A DNA stretch of 64,000 nucleotides from Hymenobacter latericoloratus (GTDB taxonomy: Bacteria; Bacteroidota; Bacteroidia; Cytophagales; Hymenobacteraceae). Below, one piece after another: positions 32,989-41,513 of the stretch. The stretch covers positions 1 through 64,000 of the forward strand of contig NZ_JACHNV010000007.1 in assembly GCF_014199535.1 (NCBI RefSeq), written 5' to 3'. The position numbers and the translations under genes were made by a program. Positions within the stretch are counted from its first letter, which is position 1; each line of letters begins with the position of its first letter. The notes under the pieces are model-generated. The model ran no database searches, had not been told where the DNA came from, and worked only from the letters and a program-made list of their open reading frames with translations.

Positions 32989-34518
32989 ATGCCTGCTCTG
33001 TTACGCACTAAACTAAGTGTGCTGGTAGCGTTTGTGTTGTGTTTATGCTTGTGGTCCTGCGAGGAGACTACGATTGAGCCTACCCAGAATGGTAGTTTAA
33101 CGGGGACTGTAACCGACAGCCGAGACAATTCTCCTATTGCCAACGCGGTGATTACCACCACGCCGGCTACCTCTTCCATCACTACCAACGCGCAGGGCCA
33201 GTTTCAGCTGGCGGGCCTGGTGGTAGGGAAATACACCCTGAACGTAAAAAAGGCCGACTACAAGACGGAGGCCGTAAATGTGCAGGTAAACCTGAGCACT
33301 GCCACCGATGTGAAGGTAGTGCTGGAAAAAGCGTCTGGCAGCAACCGCCGCCCCAACGCTCCAGCCAATCCCAGCCCGGCCACCCAGGCCACCGGGCAGC
33401 CAGTTAATCTTACGCTCCGCTGGCGGGTTACGGACCCTGACGGCAAAAGCGACTCGCTGCGTAATGATGTGATTCTGTACGAAGGCAACTCCACGGATCG
33501 GCGCCAACTCTTGAATAATTCCAAGGATACGGCAGTGGTAGTCACGGGCCTGCGCTTCAATACCACGTATTTCTGGCAAGTAACGGTCCGGGACGTGGCC
33601 GGGGAGGTGGTCAAGAGCGACGTTTGGAGCTTCCAGACCCGCGCTCAGCCGGACAACCGCTACCTGTTTGTCCGGGAAGAAAACGGTAACACGGACATTT
33701 ACTCTTCTGATGATACCGGCGCCAACCTGCTCCGCCTGACCTCTTCGCCCTTTATAGAAACCGCGCCCCAGCTCAGCCCCAACCGCGACCGGGTGGCGTA
33801 CACATCTAACGCCACCGGCCAGTTTCAGCTGTACACCATGAACCGGGATGGGTCTGATGTGCGCCAGGTTACCCTGTTGCCGGTAGATGGTTACTTCAAT
33901 CAAGGCATTGGGTACCGATGGTCGCCGGATGGAGCCCAGCTGATTTACAGCAGCTACAACAAGCTGTACCGTATTAACCGCGACGGCACCGGCCTGACGC
34001 TGCTGGCCACGGCTCCCGCCAACCGGCACTTTCGGGAGTGCGACTGGACCGGACAAGGTAACCGGCTGATAGTGCAAACGGTAGGGGTGAGTGTATACGA
34101 TTCGGAGCTCTATCTTTACAACGCCGATGGCTCTAACCCAACCCTGCTGGTAGCCAATCTGCCTGGCCGTCTCGACTCCCCATCCTTTAGCGTAGATGGG
34201 CGGCGCGTTCTTTACACCCGCGACCTAGATGCCTTTGATGATGGCACCGGCCGCCAACTTAATGCCCACATCTTCTCTCAAAACCTAGACGGTACTGGCT
34301 TGATAGATGTCTCCGCTGGCCAAGGCAGTTCCGGTAATTCCATAAAGCCCATTGGCTTTAATGACATCGTTCCCCGCTACGCCCCCGACGGCTCCAAAAT
34401 CATTTTTGTGCAGGTTAACAATGTGAACCGCTCCGTTCCCGATGTTTTCACCATGGACTTAGACGGACGCAACCGTACCCGGTTGTTCCAGAATGCCACC
34501 TTACCGGACTGGAAGTAG
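32989..34518 (+). CDS. Lipoprotein with carboxypeptidase-regulatory-like, FN3-like and TolB-type propeller domains
   Basis: The 509-residue product has a lipobox LWSC (Cys24) after LVAFVLCLCL. Residues ~35-105 are a carboxypeptidase-D regulatory-like fold (GSLTGTVTDSRDNSPIANAVI). Residues ~115-215 read as a fibronectin-III-like unit (PANPSPATQATGQPVNLTLRW...FNTTYFWQVTVRD). Residues ~225-505 are WD40-like/TolB propeller repeats (VAYTSNATGQFQLYTMNRDGSDVRQVT, SPDGAQLIYSS). It lies 42 bp after csgH with the same orientation and before a very strong terminator, so it is probably co-transcribed. A surface-exposed binding role in fibre anchoring is a guess. Confidence 0.85.
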   Translation: MPALLRTKLSVLVAFVLCLCLWSCEETTIEPTQNGSLTGTVTDSRDNSPIANAVITTTPATSSITTNAQGQFQLAGLVVGKYTLNVKKADYKTEAVNVQVNLSTATDVKVVLEKASGSNRRPNAPANPSPATQATGQPVNLTLRWRVTDPDGKSDSLRNDVILYEGNSTDRRQLLNNSKDTAVVVTGLRFNTTYFWQVTVRDVAGEVVKSDVWSFQTRAQPDNRYLFVREENGNTDIYSSDDTGANLLRLTSSPFIETAPQLSPNRDRVAYTSNATGQFQLYTMNRDGSDVRQVTLLPVDGYFNQGIGYRWSPDGAQLIYSSYNKLYRINRDGTGLTLLATAPANRHFRECDWTGQGNRLIVQTVGVSVYDSELYLYNADGSNPTLLVANLPGRLDSPSFSVDGRRVLYTRDLDAFDDGTGRQLNAHIFSQNLDGTGLIDVSAGQGSSGNSIKPIGFNDIVPRYAPDGSKIIFVQVNNVNRSVPDVFTMDLDGRNRTRLFQNATLPDWK

Positions 34519-34526
34519 GTAGTCTT

Positions 34527-34596
34527 TAACTAGCCGGATACGAAAAGAGAGGGTAGGGCCGAAAGCCTATCCTCTCTTTTCGTATCCGGCTAGTTA
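34527..34596 (+). terminator. Strong intrinsic terminator ending the curli block
   Basis: 26 bases (34527-34552) are perfectly complementary to 34571-34596, and pairing continues inward with TAGG/CCTA. The sequence is symmetrical enough to work in either direction. Confidence 0.9.
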
Positions 34597-34750
34597 CAGA
34601 GTTACCAGTGGTGCCTATCAAGTGAAACCAAATAAAATAAGAGCGAAATGGCCAGCGTATGGGCACCCCACTGATCATATGCCGGGTGTTCTGCGCTACT
34701 TATGAAATGAAAGTATATAACTTATTAGATATTAAGTTATTAAGCAGTTC

Positions 34751-34780
34751 TTTGTATTAATGCAACTTACCATACCTTTG
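34751..34780 (+). promoter_or_regulatory. Promoter candidate upstream of the T9SS repeat protein
   Basis: TTTG (34751-34754) and TACCTTTG (34773-34780) are separated by 18 bases, one short of the usual spacing. It lies ~380 bp before ATG 35162. Confidence 0.5.
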
Positions 34781-34786
34781 TATCTA

Positions 34787-35122
34787 CTTGCTTTACTACG
34801 TGCTGTAACCCCCGCAGAACTATGCACCTTTACGGATGAAGTCAATTTTGGCGCATTAGGGGAAATCCTGATGAAACTTGTTTCTTCCTCAGAGAGCGTA
34901 TGAGGGCGTATATAACCTGCTAGTTGCGTTAAAGAGTACTACATACATATGGAATTGGCATGAATTGTGAAGCAGAAGGTGACAACATTAAGGATTTTTG
35001 ATCCGAAATGTTTTTATATAATCTCAAAAAAATGCTAATCTAATTGATTGCCTCCCCCGTATGTGACCCTGACAACTTCCAGGCCCTTTGGGATTGTCGT
35101 AGGTGTAGTCGGGTCACTTTTT
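34787..35122 (+). ncRNA. Possible small RNA or attenuated leader
   Basis: The segment runs from the predicted start after the 34773 -7 element to the hairpin GTGACCC (35063-35069) / GGGTCAC (35111-35117) followed by TTTTT. No open frame of note lies inside. It could be an independent RNA, or a 5' leader whose hairpin controls the downstream T9SS gene. Confidence 0.3.
35063..35122 (+). terminator. Terminator-like hairpin in the leader of the T9SS protein gene
   Basis: GTGACCC-T-GAC pairs with GTC-GGGTCAC (one bulge) around a ~35-base loop, directly followed by TTTTT. It lies 40 bp before ATG 35162. Confidence 0.45.
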
Positions 35123-35161
35123 ACAGTTTTCTGTTCGCAAACATTCTCCTTTCAATAACTC

Positions 35162-38100
35162 ATGAAAAACAAATACTTGAGTAACCGAGAGCCGGGCCAC
35201 TTAGGCCGGCTGTGGGTTTTTCTGGTAATGGTTATGTTAGCTCTTCCTTTCATCGGGCAGGCCCAATCCATTACTGTATCCCCCTCTACGGATGAAAACA
35301 ATCCCACTGAGTTTGGGAGTGTTCCGGTTGGGCAGGTTTCTTCTCCCGCGAAGGAGTACACCGTTACGGCCACGGGTATCTCGGACAATCTTGAGGTAAG
35401 CTTTGGCAACGCCACTTCCTTTGAGGGTAGCACTGATAACACCAATTTCAGTAACACTGTGGTGCTGCCTGCCGCAGGTGGCACGCTGTATGTGCGGTTT
35501 AAGCCCACTACTGTTGGTACAACCAACGGGCAGTATATTCGAGTAACGGGCGGTGGACGTAGCACAGTTAACGCCTTCATCGACGTGCGGGGTACTGGTA
35601 CCCAAGGCGTACCTACCCTCTCTGTTACGCCGTCGGCTCGTGGGTTCGGAAACCAGGTGATAAACACGACCTCGTCGCCGATGACCTTCACGGTGACTGG
35701 TACGTCGCTCACGGGTGATGTCACGGTTACGGCACCTGCTGGTTTCCTGGTAAGTAACAGCGCGACGAGCACGTACGGCCAGACTACGACAGTAGGACAA
35801 GGCAATACGGGCACCGTAAATGCAACAGTTTATGTAGTGTTTAACCCTACAGTTGCTTCGAACTACGTGGGTAACGTTACCTTCGCTAGCTCAGGTACAA
35901 GCACTACGGCTAGTGTGGCAGGTACGGGCGTTTTGCCTCCGGCTACCTTAGGCGTTACGCCCACTTCCCTCGCGTTTGCCAGCACCCAGGAAGGCTTGGT
36001 GTCTGCTCCCAGCAGCTTTACCGTATCGGGTTTTAATCTGACGGCTGCTGTTACCGTAACGGCTCCCACGGGCTTTCTGATCCGTCAGGGTACAACCGGC
36101 ACCTTTGTTCAAACCGTAACGCTGACTCCGGTTAACAATTCCGTGAATGCCAGCCTCCAGGCTGTATTTGCTCCTGCCACAGCCGGTTCTTACAACGATA
36201 ACATCACGATTTCCTCTACCGGAAACGGCAACCCTTCTGTAACCCTGGCAGTAAGCGGCACGGCTACTCCTGCCCCGCGCGGTCCGTTTATTGTAGTGAA
36301 CCCAGGTTCGCTTGATTTTGAAACAGTGTCCAGCAGCGGTTCCGCTCAGACGCTTACTTTTGAAATCAATGCGGGTAACCTCACCGCACCGCTGGTGCTT
36401 ACCGGCTCGAACAACAACATCCTGTTCCGCGACGCTTCGGCAGGCGGCAGCTTCGTGAACGGTCCTATCACCATTAATCCGGTGAACGGCTCTGTATCCG
36501 GCCGTATCATTGAGGTGCAGCTGACTGGCCCCATTGCCTCGGGTGGTTTTACCGGTAACATTACCGCTACCAGCTCGGGAGTTACCCAAGTGGTGAACAT
36601 CACGGCTAACAGCACCGGCGGCGAATCGGTAGTGAACGTATCGTCTAGCGGTCTGAACTTGTTCTCCACGGTTCCCGGGGTGCCCTCGGCACCGCAGAGC
36701 TACCTGCTTTCGGGCACCAACCTGCTGCGCGACATCACAGTTACCGCTCCGCCGGCCTTCCAAGTTTCTCAGAAAGCCGACTTCAGCGACGTTACTGCTA
36801 CGAACAACACCATCGTAGTAGCGCGCAACAATGGCTCTGACGTAACGCCGACCACCATTTACGTTCGTTTCGTGCCTACCTCGGCTTTCTCCACTACGGC
36901 CAGCGTACTGAATGCCAGCCGTCCGGCCCTCGGGGTGGCGGTGCGTGTACAGGGTACCAGCGAGCCTTCTGTTCAGTTGCAGAATGCTTTCCAGCAAGTA
37001 AGAAACGTTGAGATTTACACCCGTTCTACCTCACAGGCTATTACGGTAGTAGCTGAGCGCGTACTGCAGCCGGTTACTATCTCGCAACTCCTAAGCGCTA
37101 ACACGACGTTCAACCCGGACAACACGCCGCAATTTGAGATTTCGCGCGACAACGTAAACTTCACGGTTGACACGGTTAAGCTGAAGCCCAACACTTCTAC
37201 TTACAGCATCAATCAGCAGATTTACGTTCGGTTCCGTCCGACCAACTTGGGTAGCGCGCAAGCAACCCTGCGCTACCAGAGCAATGACTTCGATGATAAA
37301 TCGACGCAGAACTTTACCGCCAACTCCTTGCTCTCCGGCTTGCCGATTGATAACCAGCCCAGAGAGCGGGCAGTAGCCAATGTAGTGCGCAACAACACCA
37401 CGGCCACTGTAACCTTCACCCTGCCCGCCAACTACGCTGGCCTGGGTTACGGAGAAGGCCGCCTGATAGTAGCCAGCGAAAACCCCACGCTGCCCTCCGG
37501 CAATCAGCCTATGGACGGGGTATCTTACCAAACGGGCAACCAGACTTACGGTCAGGGTCCGCAAGTAGCACCGGGTTACTTTGCTGTATTCGCCGGCCCC
37601 AACTCTTCGGTAACGGTTGAAGGTCTCGACATCCGTAAGACGTACTACTTCTACACGTTCGAGTACAACAACATTGACAACAACGTTAATGTAATTGCCA
37701 GCGGCGCGGAGAACTACCTGTCGCCCCCGACGCCCAACACGATTCCCGGTATCATTGCTCCCTCGCCGCTACCTGTTACCTTGGTTTCCTTCGATGCCAA
37801 AATTCGCGGCAATCAGGTTGCTCTGACGTGGGCTACTTCCGCTGAGCTCAACAACAAAGGTTTTGAAGTGGAGCGTAGCCGCGACGGTCGTTCGTTCGAG
37901 ACAATCCTCTTCCGCGCTGGCAAAGGCACCACCTCTAGCAGCACTACCTACACGGCTGCTGACGAGAAGCCGCTGGCTGGCACCTCGTACTACCGTCTCA
38001 AGCAAATCGACTTTGATGGTACCGTGTCGCTGAGCCAGCCGGTAGTAATCAACTTCCTGCGCAGTGGTGACGTGAATATGTATCCTAACCCCGTTGAAGA

Positions 38101-38296
38101 CATCCTGACCATTGAGTTGGGAGGCGCGACGGAAGGTGTAACGGTTACCATCACCGACAGCAATGGCCGCCTGATCCGCAGCCAGAAGCTTGGTGCCAAT
38201 GGTACGCTTAACATGGGCGACCTGGGTACTGGAACCTACATGGTAACGGTAGGTGAGGGCAACTCCAAAGTAACCCGCCGCATCGTGAAGAAGTAG
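35162..38296 (+). CDS. Large repeat protein with T9SS type A C-terminal sorting domain
   Basis: The 1044-residue product has a signal peptide (VMVMLALPFIGQAQ). It then has about six ~105-residue immunoglobulin-like repeats of the choice-of-anchor-D kind, each with variants of SPSSLAFASTQEG...FTVSGFNLTAAVTVTAPTGFLI...VFAPATAGSYNDNITISS. Around 730-850 lies a fibronectin-like domain, then LPVTLVSFDAKIRGNQVALTW, the typical pre-sorting segment. It ends with the T9SS type A domain (MYPNPVEDILTIEL, LGTGTYMVTVGEG, VTRRIVKK). The protein is predicted to be exported through T9SS and attached to the cell surface or released. It follows the curli block; codon use is more AT-rich than in the neighbours. 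Adhesion is a plausible role. Confidence 0.88.
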   Translation: MKNKYLSNREPGHLGRLWVFLVMVMLALPFIGQAQSITVSPSTDENNPTEFGSVPVGQVSSPAKEYTVTATGISDNLEVSFGNATSFEGSTDNTNFSNTVVLPAAGGTLYVRFKPTTVGTTNGQYIRVTGGGRSTVNAFIDVRGTGTQGVPTLSVTPSARGFGNQVINTTSSPMTFTVTGTSLTGDVTVTAPAGFLVSNSATSTYGQTTTVGQGNTGTVNATVYVVFNPTVASNYVGNVTFASSGTSTTASVAGTGVLPPATLGVTPTSLAFASTQEGLVSAPSSFTVSGFNLTAAVTVTAPTGFLIRQGTTGTFVQTVTLTPVNNSVNASLQAVFAPATAGSYNDNITISSTGNGNPSVTLAVSGTATPAPRGPFIVVNPGSLDFETVSSSGSAQTLTFEINAGNLTAPLVLTGSNNNILFRDASAGGSFVNGPITINPVNGSVSGRIIEVQLTGPIASGGFTGNITATSSGVTQVVNITANSTGGESVVNVSSSGLNLFSTVPGVPSAPQSYLLSGTNLLRDITVTAPPAFQVSQKADFSDVTATNNTIVVARNNGSDVTPTTIYVRFVPTSAFSTTASVLNASRPALGVAVRVQGTSEPSVQLQNAFQQVRNVEIYTRSTSQAITVVAERVLQPVTISQLLSANTTFNPDNTPQFEISRDNVNFTVDTVKLKPNTSTYSINQQIYVRFRPTNLGSAQATLRYQSNDFDDKSTQNFTANSLLSGLPIDNQPRERAVANVVRNNTTATVTFTLPANYAGLGYGEGRLIVASENPTLPSGNQPMDGVSYQTGNQTYGQGPQVAPGYFAVFAGPNSSVTVEGLDIRKTYYFYTFEYNNIDNNVNVIASGAENYLSPPTPNTIPGIIAPSPLPVTLVSFDAKIRGNQVALTWATSAELNNKGFEVERSRDGRSFETILFRAGKGTTSSSTTYTAADEKPLAGTSYYRLKQIDFDGTVSLSQPVVINFLRSGDVNMYPNPVEDILTIELGGATEGVTVTITDSNGRLIRSQKLGANGTLNMGDLGTGTYMVTVGEGNSKVTRRIVKK

Positions 38297-38317
38297 TCAT
38301 TGACTTTCTTCCCATAA

Positions 38318-38354
38318 ACAAAAAGCGCCACCCAGACAGGGTGGCGCTTTTTGT
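38318..38354 (+). terminator. Intrinsic terminator of the T9SS protein gene
   Basis: The perfect 16-bp stem ACAAAAAGCGCCACCC / GGGTGGCGCTTTTTGT has a 5-base loop and flanking A and T runs. Confidence 0.95.
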
Positions 38355-38646
38355 TTGTAGCGGCCAGCTACCAGCAGATACTGGTAGTGTAGCGTGAATA
38401 AACGAATCAGGATATGTGGGTAATGAATGAGAAGAACGCTCTGCTAAGCTCTTCTTTCGCTTCGCCCGCACAGAATACCTGAAGTAGTGCTCAAACAGTT
38501 TCAACAGGACGTCCTAATGCCTTACAATGAATTTTGGGGTTAGTCAGCCTGCGTGACGCTTAACTGTGCTGGGTGGGCTTATACTGTTCCTCAGCGACCC
38601 ATGATGGCTAGGTCTGATGATGACCATACCTGTAGAGGCAGTGCAA

Positions 38647-38690
38647 AAGCATACGGCCTCTACACTGTTCAGTGCAGAGGCCGTATGCTT
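38647..38690 (-). terminator. Intrinsic terminator of iscA
   Basis: AAGCATACGGCCTCT pairs perfectly with AGAGGCCGTATGCTT, with a nested CACTG/CAGTG pair, just past the iscA stop on the minus strand. Confidence 0.85.
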
Positions 38691-38705
38691 GATAGGCTGG
38701 CAGGG

Positions 38706-39032
38706 CTATACCGAAAAGCTTTCCCCGCAACCGCAGGTGCGGGAGGCATTTGGGTTATCAAAGAAGAACCCTTTGCCATTAAGGCCGTCCGAGAAGTCGA
38801 GCTGGGTGCCGGCCAGGTACAGGAAGCTTTTCATATCAACCACTACCCGGACGCCCTTGTCCTCAAATTCCTGATCCATGGGTTTCACCTCGTTGTCGAA
38901 GTCCAGCTTGTAGCTGAGGCCTGAGCAGCCGCCACCGGCCACGGAAGCCCGCAAACGATACGTATCGTCAAGCTCGGCGTCCTGCATGAGCTTTTCAACT
39001 TTCTCTTTGGCTTTGTCAGAAACGGTAATCAT
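38706..39032 (-). CDS. iscA: A-type iron-sulfur carrier protein IscA/HesB family
   Basis: The 108-residue product carries the three conserved cysteines of A-type carriers: Cys36 (GGGCSGL), Cys100 and Cys102 (TCGCGESF). It passes Fe-S clusters or iron to apoproteins in the cytoplasm. The start MITVSDKAKEKVEKLM is typical. It could also be named SufA or ErpA; the neighbouring iscU and iscS favour an Isc context. It is preceded on the same strand by an unknown gene and then iscU. Confidence 0.92.
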   Translation of the reverse strand: MITVSDKAKEKVEKLMQDAELDDTYRLRASVAGGGCSGLSYKLDFDNEVKPMDQEFEDKGVRVVVDMKSFLYLAGTQLDFSDGLNGKGFFFDNPNASRTCGCGESFSV

Positions 39033-39127
39033 GGGTCAAAAAAGCTAGTTCAAGCGCCGGTACGCGCCGCTCAAAACGAAATGTCAGATATAGAACACCA
39101 AAGATACGGTCCTTGTTCAGAAAGATT

Positions 39128-39562
39128 CTAAGAACTGGGATTCAGAACTACACTAAATACGGTAATGGTGGTTAAGTCACGGCCGTAATAGAGTTTATCG
39201 AGGGCCTCGTACACGTTGTGGGCCCGGAAATAGGAGGTCTGCAGCTCCTTATCGCCGCGCGCGCGCCACTGGATGGTATAGGAGCTTTCTTCGTCGCGGT
39301 AGCGCTGCACGTACGTCAGCATCTTGCGGAGGGCCTCCAAGCGGTCAGAGCCCGTTTCATACCGGAACAGAAAGCTCTGGTGGTGGCGCGGGTTAACCGT
39401 AATCAGGTCCAGGCGCGTCTGTCCCTCCAGCTGCCGAAATTCAAACAGCAGGTTCCCCGGCCCCAGACCGAGATAGTCCTCTATTTGGCGCTGAATGCGG
39501 GCACTTTCTACGTGTACGTCGGAAGGGGTAACATCCATTGGCGTAAATGGGGTAGGGGCCAT
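39128..39562 (-). CDS. Hypothetical protein between iscU and iscA
   Basis: The 144-residue product is soluble, with alternating helices and strands (VESARIQRQIEDYLGLGPGNLLFEFRQLEGQTRLDLITV, RLEALRKMLTYVQRYRDEESSYTIQWRARG, NVYEALDKLYYGRDLTTITVFSVVL). There is no Cys-rich motif. The frame is open to 39595, but a terminator (39562-39620) covers that part, so the start is ATG 39562 or ATG 39538 (MDVTPSDVHV). I do not recognise a family. Location between Fe-S genes may be incidental because the terminator separates it from iscU. Confidence 0.7.
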   Translation of the reverse strand: MAPTPFTPMDVTPSDVHVESARIQRQIEDYLGLGPGNLLFEFRQLEGQTRLDLITVNPRHHQSFLFRYETGSDRLEALRKMLTYVQRYRDEESSYTIQWRARGDKELQTSYFRAHNVYEALDKLYYGRDLTTITVFSVVLNPSS

Positions 39563-39620
39563 AAACAAGATGAGTGACCGGCAGCCGTTGTGCACAGCCT
39601 CCAGTCACTCATCTTGTTTA
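39562..39620 (-). terminator. Intrinsic terminator after iscU
   Basis: A perfect 17-bp stem (39562-39578 TAAACAAGATGAGTGAC against 39604-39620) has a 25-base loop. It lies 13 bp past the iscU stop and touches the start of the next gene. Confidence 0.8.
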
Positions 39621-39632
39621 CCAGCCCGCTGA

Positions 39633-40049
39633 TTAATGGTGCGACTTAGCTACTTCCAGCTCCGGCAGACCGTTCTTCACGCGGTAGTCGTTGATGGCCG
39701 ACTTGATAGCGTCTTCGGCCAGCACCGAGCAGTGGATTTTTACGGGCGGCAAAGCCAACTCTTCCACAATCTCCATGTTGTCGATGGCCAGGGCCTCATC
39801 AACCGTCTTGCCTTTCAGCCACTCCGTTGCCAGCGACGACGAAGCAATGGCCGAGCCGCAACCGAAGGTTTTGAATTTGGCGTCGGTAATGGTGTTAGTA
39901 GTTTCGTCCACCTCGATTTGCAGGCGCATTACGTCGCCGCACTCCGGGGCACCTACCAGACCAGTACCTACGTTCTTTTTGCTTTTGTCCAGCGTGCCCA
40001 CATTGCGGGGGTTGCTGTAATGGTCGATTACTTTATCAGAGTAAGCCAT
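39633..40049 (-). CDS. iscU: Fe-S cluster assembly scaffold IscU
   Basis: The 138-residue product has the three scaffold cysteines Cys37 (PECGD), Cys64 (GCGSA) and Cys107 (IHCSVL). The chaperone-recognition motif LPPVK (residues 100-104) and Asp39 are present. It receives sulfur from IscS and builds 2Fe-2S clusters. Length and start (MAYSDKVIDHYSNPRNVG) are canonical. It lies about 95 bp after iscS on the same strand. The chaperones HscA/HscB and ferredoxin are not in the window. Confidence 0.97.
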   Translation of the reverse strand: MAYSDKVIDHYSNPRNVGTLDKSKKNVGTGLVGAPECGDVMRLQIEVDETTNTITDAKFKTFGCGSAIASSSLATEWLKGKTVDEALAIDNMEIVEELALPPVKIHCSVLAEDAIKSAINDYRVKNGLPELEVAKSHH

Positions 40050-40144
40050 GGCTTTTGAGGAAATTAGATGTCAGATTTTAGAACTCAGAACCTAGACTGA
40101 GCAACAAAGCTATGGTGTTGGTGCTCAGTTCTAAGCTCTAAAAA

Positions 40145-41359
40145 TTAATGCTCAGCCCACTCAATCGAGTTGAGGTCGATGCCCTCTTTGAACATCTCCC
40201 ACAGCGGCGACATTTCGCGCAGCTTGGTAACGGCTTCTTTTACGTGGTTGATGGCGTAATCGATCTGCTCATCGGTGGTGAAGCGCGAGAGGCCGAAACG
40301 CAGGGAGCTGTGGGCCAAATCGTCGCTGAGGCCGAGGGCTTTCAGCACGTAGGAAGGCTCCAGGGAAGCAGAAGTACAGGCCGAGCCGGATGATACGGCC
40401 AGGTCTTTCACACCCATCATCAGGCCTTCACCTTCTACATACTTAAAGCTGATGTTGGCTACGTGGGGCAAGCGGTGCTCCACTGAGCCGTTTACGTAGC
40501 TTTCCTCCAGGGTCAGCAGCTCACGCTCCAGCCGGTCGCGCATGACGCTCAGGCGGGCGGTGTCAGCGGCCATTTCCTGCTTGGCCAGCTCACAGGCTTT
40601 GCCAAGGCCCACGATGCCGGGCACGTTCAGGGTGCCGGAACGCATGCCCCGCTCGTGTCCACCGCCGTCCATTTGGGCGGTTACCTTCACGCGTGGGTTT
40701 TTCCGACGTACATACAGAGCGCCTACCCCTTTGGGGCCGTACATCTTGTGGGCCGTGAAGGCCATCAGGTCGATGCCGTCAGCAATAACGTCCACCGGGA
40801 TTTTGCCTACCGCCTGGGTGCCGTCCGTCATGAACAGGGCACCGTGCTTGTGAGCAATCTGGGCGATTTCGCGGATGGGCTGAATGGTACCGGTTTCGTT
40901 GTTGCCGTACATGATGGTCACCAGGATGGTTTCCGGGGTCATGGCAGCTTCCAGCTCTTCCAGGCTGATGAGGCCTTCGGCGTTAACCGGCAGGTAGGTT
41001 ACGCGGCCACCCAGCTTCTCGATGTGCTTGCAGGTGTCGAGCACGGCTTTATGCTCGGTAGTGGCCGTGATGATGTGGTTGCCCTTCTGCGAGTACATCT
41101 CGAATACGCCCTTGATGCCGAGGTTATCGGATTCAGTAGCGCCCGAGGTGAAGATAATTTCTTTGGGGTCACAGTTAATCAGGCCGGCAATCTGCTCGCG
41201 GGCGTAGTCCACGGCTTCTTCGGCGGCCCAGCCGAAGGGGTGGTTGCGCGAGGCAGCGTTGCCGAATACCTCGGTCAGGTACGGCATCATCGCCTCCAGA
41301 ACGCGCGGGTCGAGGGGCGTAGTAGCGTTGTTGTCGAGGTAAATAGGTAGCTTGAGCAT
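40145..41359 (-). CDS. iscS: Cysteine desulfurase IscS
   Basis: The 404-residue PLP enzyme removes sulfur from cysteine for Fe-S and thio-cofactor synthesis. The start MLKLPIYLDNNATTPLDP (ATG 41359) is canonical. His103 (TTEHKAV) and the PLP lysine 205 (FTAHKMYGPKG) are present. The persulfide cysteine 328 lies in SSGSACTSASLEPSYVL, the IscS (group I) long-loop pattern. Length equals that of E. coli IscS (404). The frame is open 60 bp further upstream but that part is not conserved-looking. There is no iscR upstream. Confidence 0.97.
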   Translation of the reverse strand: MLKLPIYLDNNATTPLDPRVLEAMMPYLTEVFGNAASRNHPFGWAAEEAVDYAREQIAGLINCDPKEIIFTSGATESDNLGIKGVFEMYSQKGNHIITATTEHKAVLDTCKHIEKLGGRVTYLPVNAEGLISLEELEAAMTPETILVTIMYGNNETGTIQPIREIAQIAHKHGALFMTDGTQAVGKIPVDVIADGIDLMAFTAHKMYGPKGVGALYVRRKNPRVKVTAQMDGGGHERGMRSGTLNVPGIVGLGKACELAKQEMAADTARLSVMRDRLERELLTLEESYVNGSVEHRLPHVANISFKYVEGEGLMMGVKDLAVSSGSACTSASLEPSYVLKALGLSDDLAHSSLRFGLSRFTTDEQIDYAINHVKEAVTKLREMSPLWEMFKEGIDLNSIEWAEH

Positions 41360-41450
41360 GGCTCGGGGGTCTGGTTTCAGCGGAGAATCATTCGCAGGTA
41401 GAACACAAAAAACCAGCAACTGGTTTTACTTTCTTCCCACATTTGTGATG

Positions 41451-41458
41451 CAAAAGTA
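41451..41458 (-). promoter_or_regulatory. Possible -7 element of the isc operon
   Basis: On the minus strand the sequence reads TACTTTTG, matching TAnnTTTG, about 90 bp before iscS. No clear -33 element at the usual distance. Confidence 0.35.
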
Positions 41459-41513
41459 GAACAAATACAAAGAAGCCGCGCTATGCGGCTACCCCGCTTT
41501 TTCGATCAAACTC

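Larger units (their letters stand above)
34519..35161. other. 643-bp AT-rich spacer with possible RNA or long leader
   Basis: After the terminator at 34527-34596 the sequence is AT-rich with no protein-like frame. It holds a promoter match (34751-34780) and a terminator-like hairpin (35063-35117 plus T-run). A transcript of ~340 nt between them is possible. Confidence 0.5.
38297..38705. other. 409-bp spacer between converging genes
   Basis: It holds the terminator of the T9SS protein gene (38318-38354) and that of iscA (38647-38690). The middle shows no gene. The palindrome AGGACGTCCT near 38505 recalls the arm sequence of the element at 16506-16607. Confidence 0.5.

Noticed and set aside
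38553..38924. Plus-strand frame across the iscA terminator and gene
   Set aside because: It is antisense to iscA, whose conserved cysteines prove the minus-strand reading.
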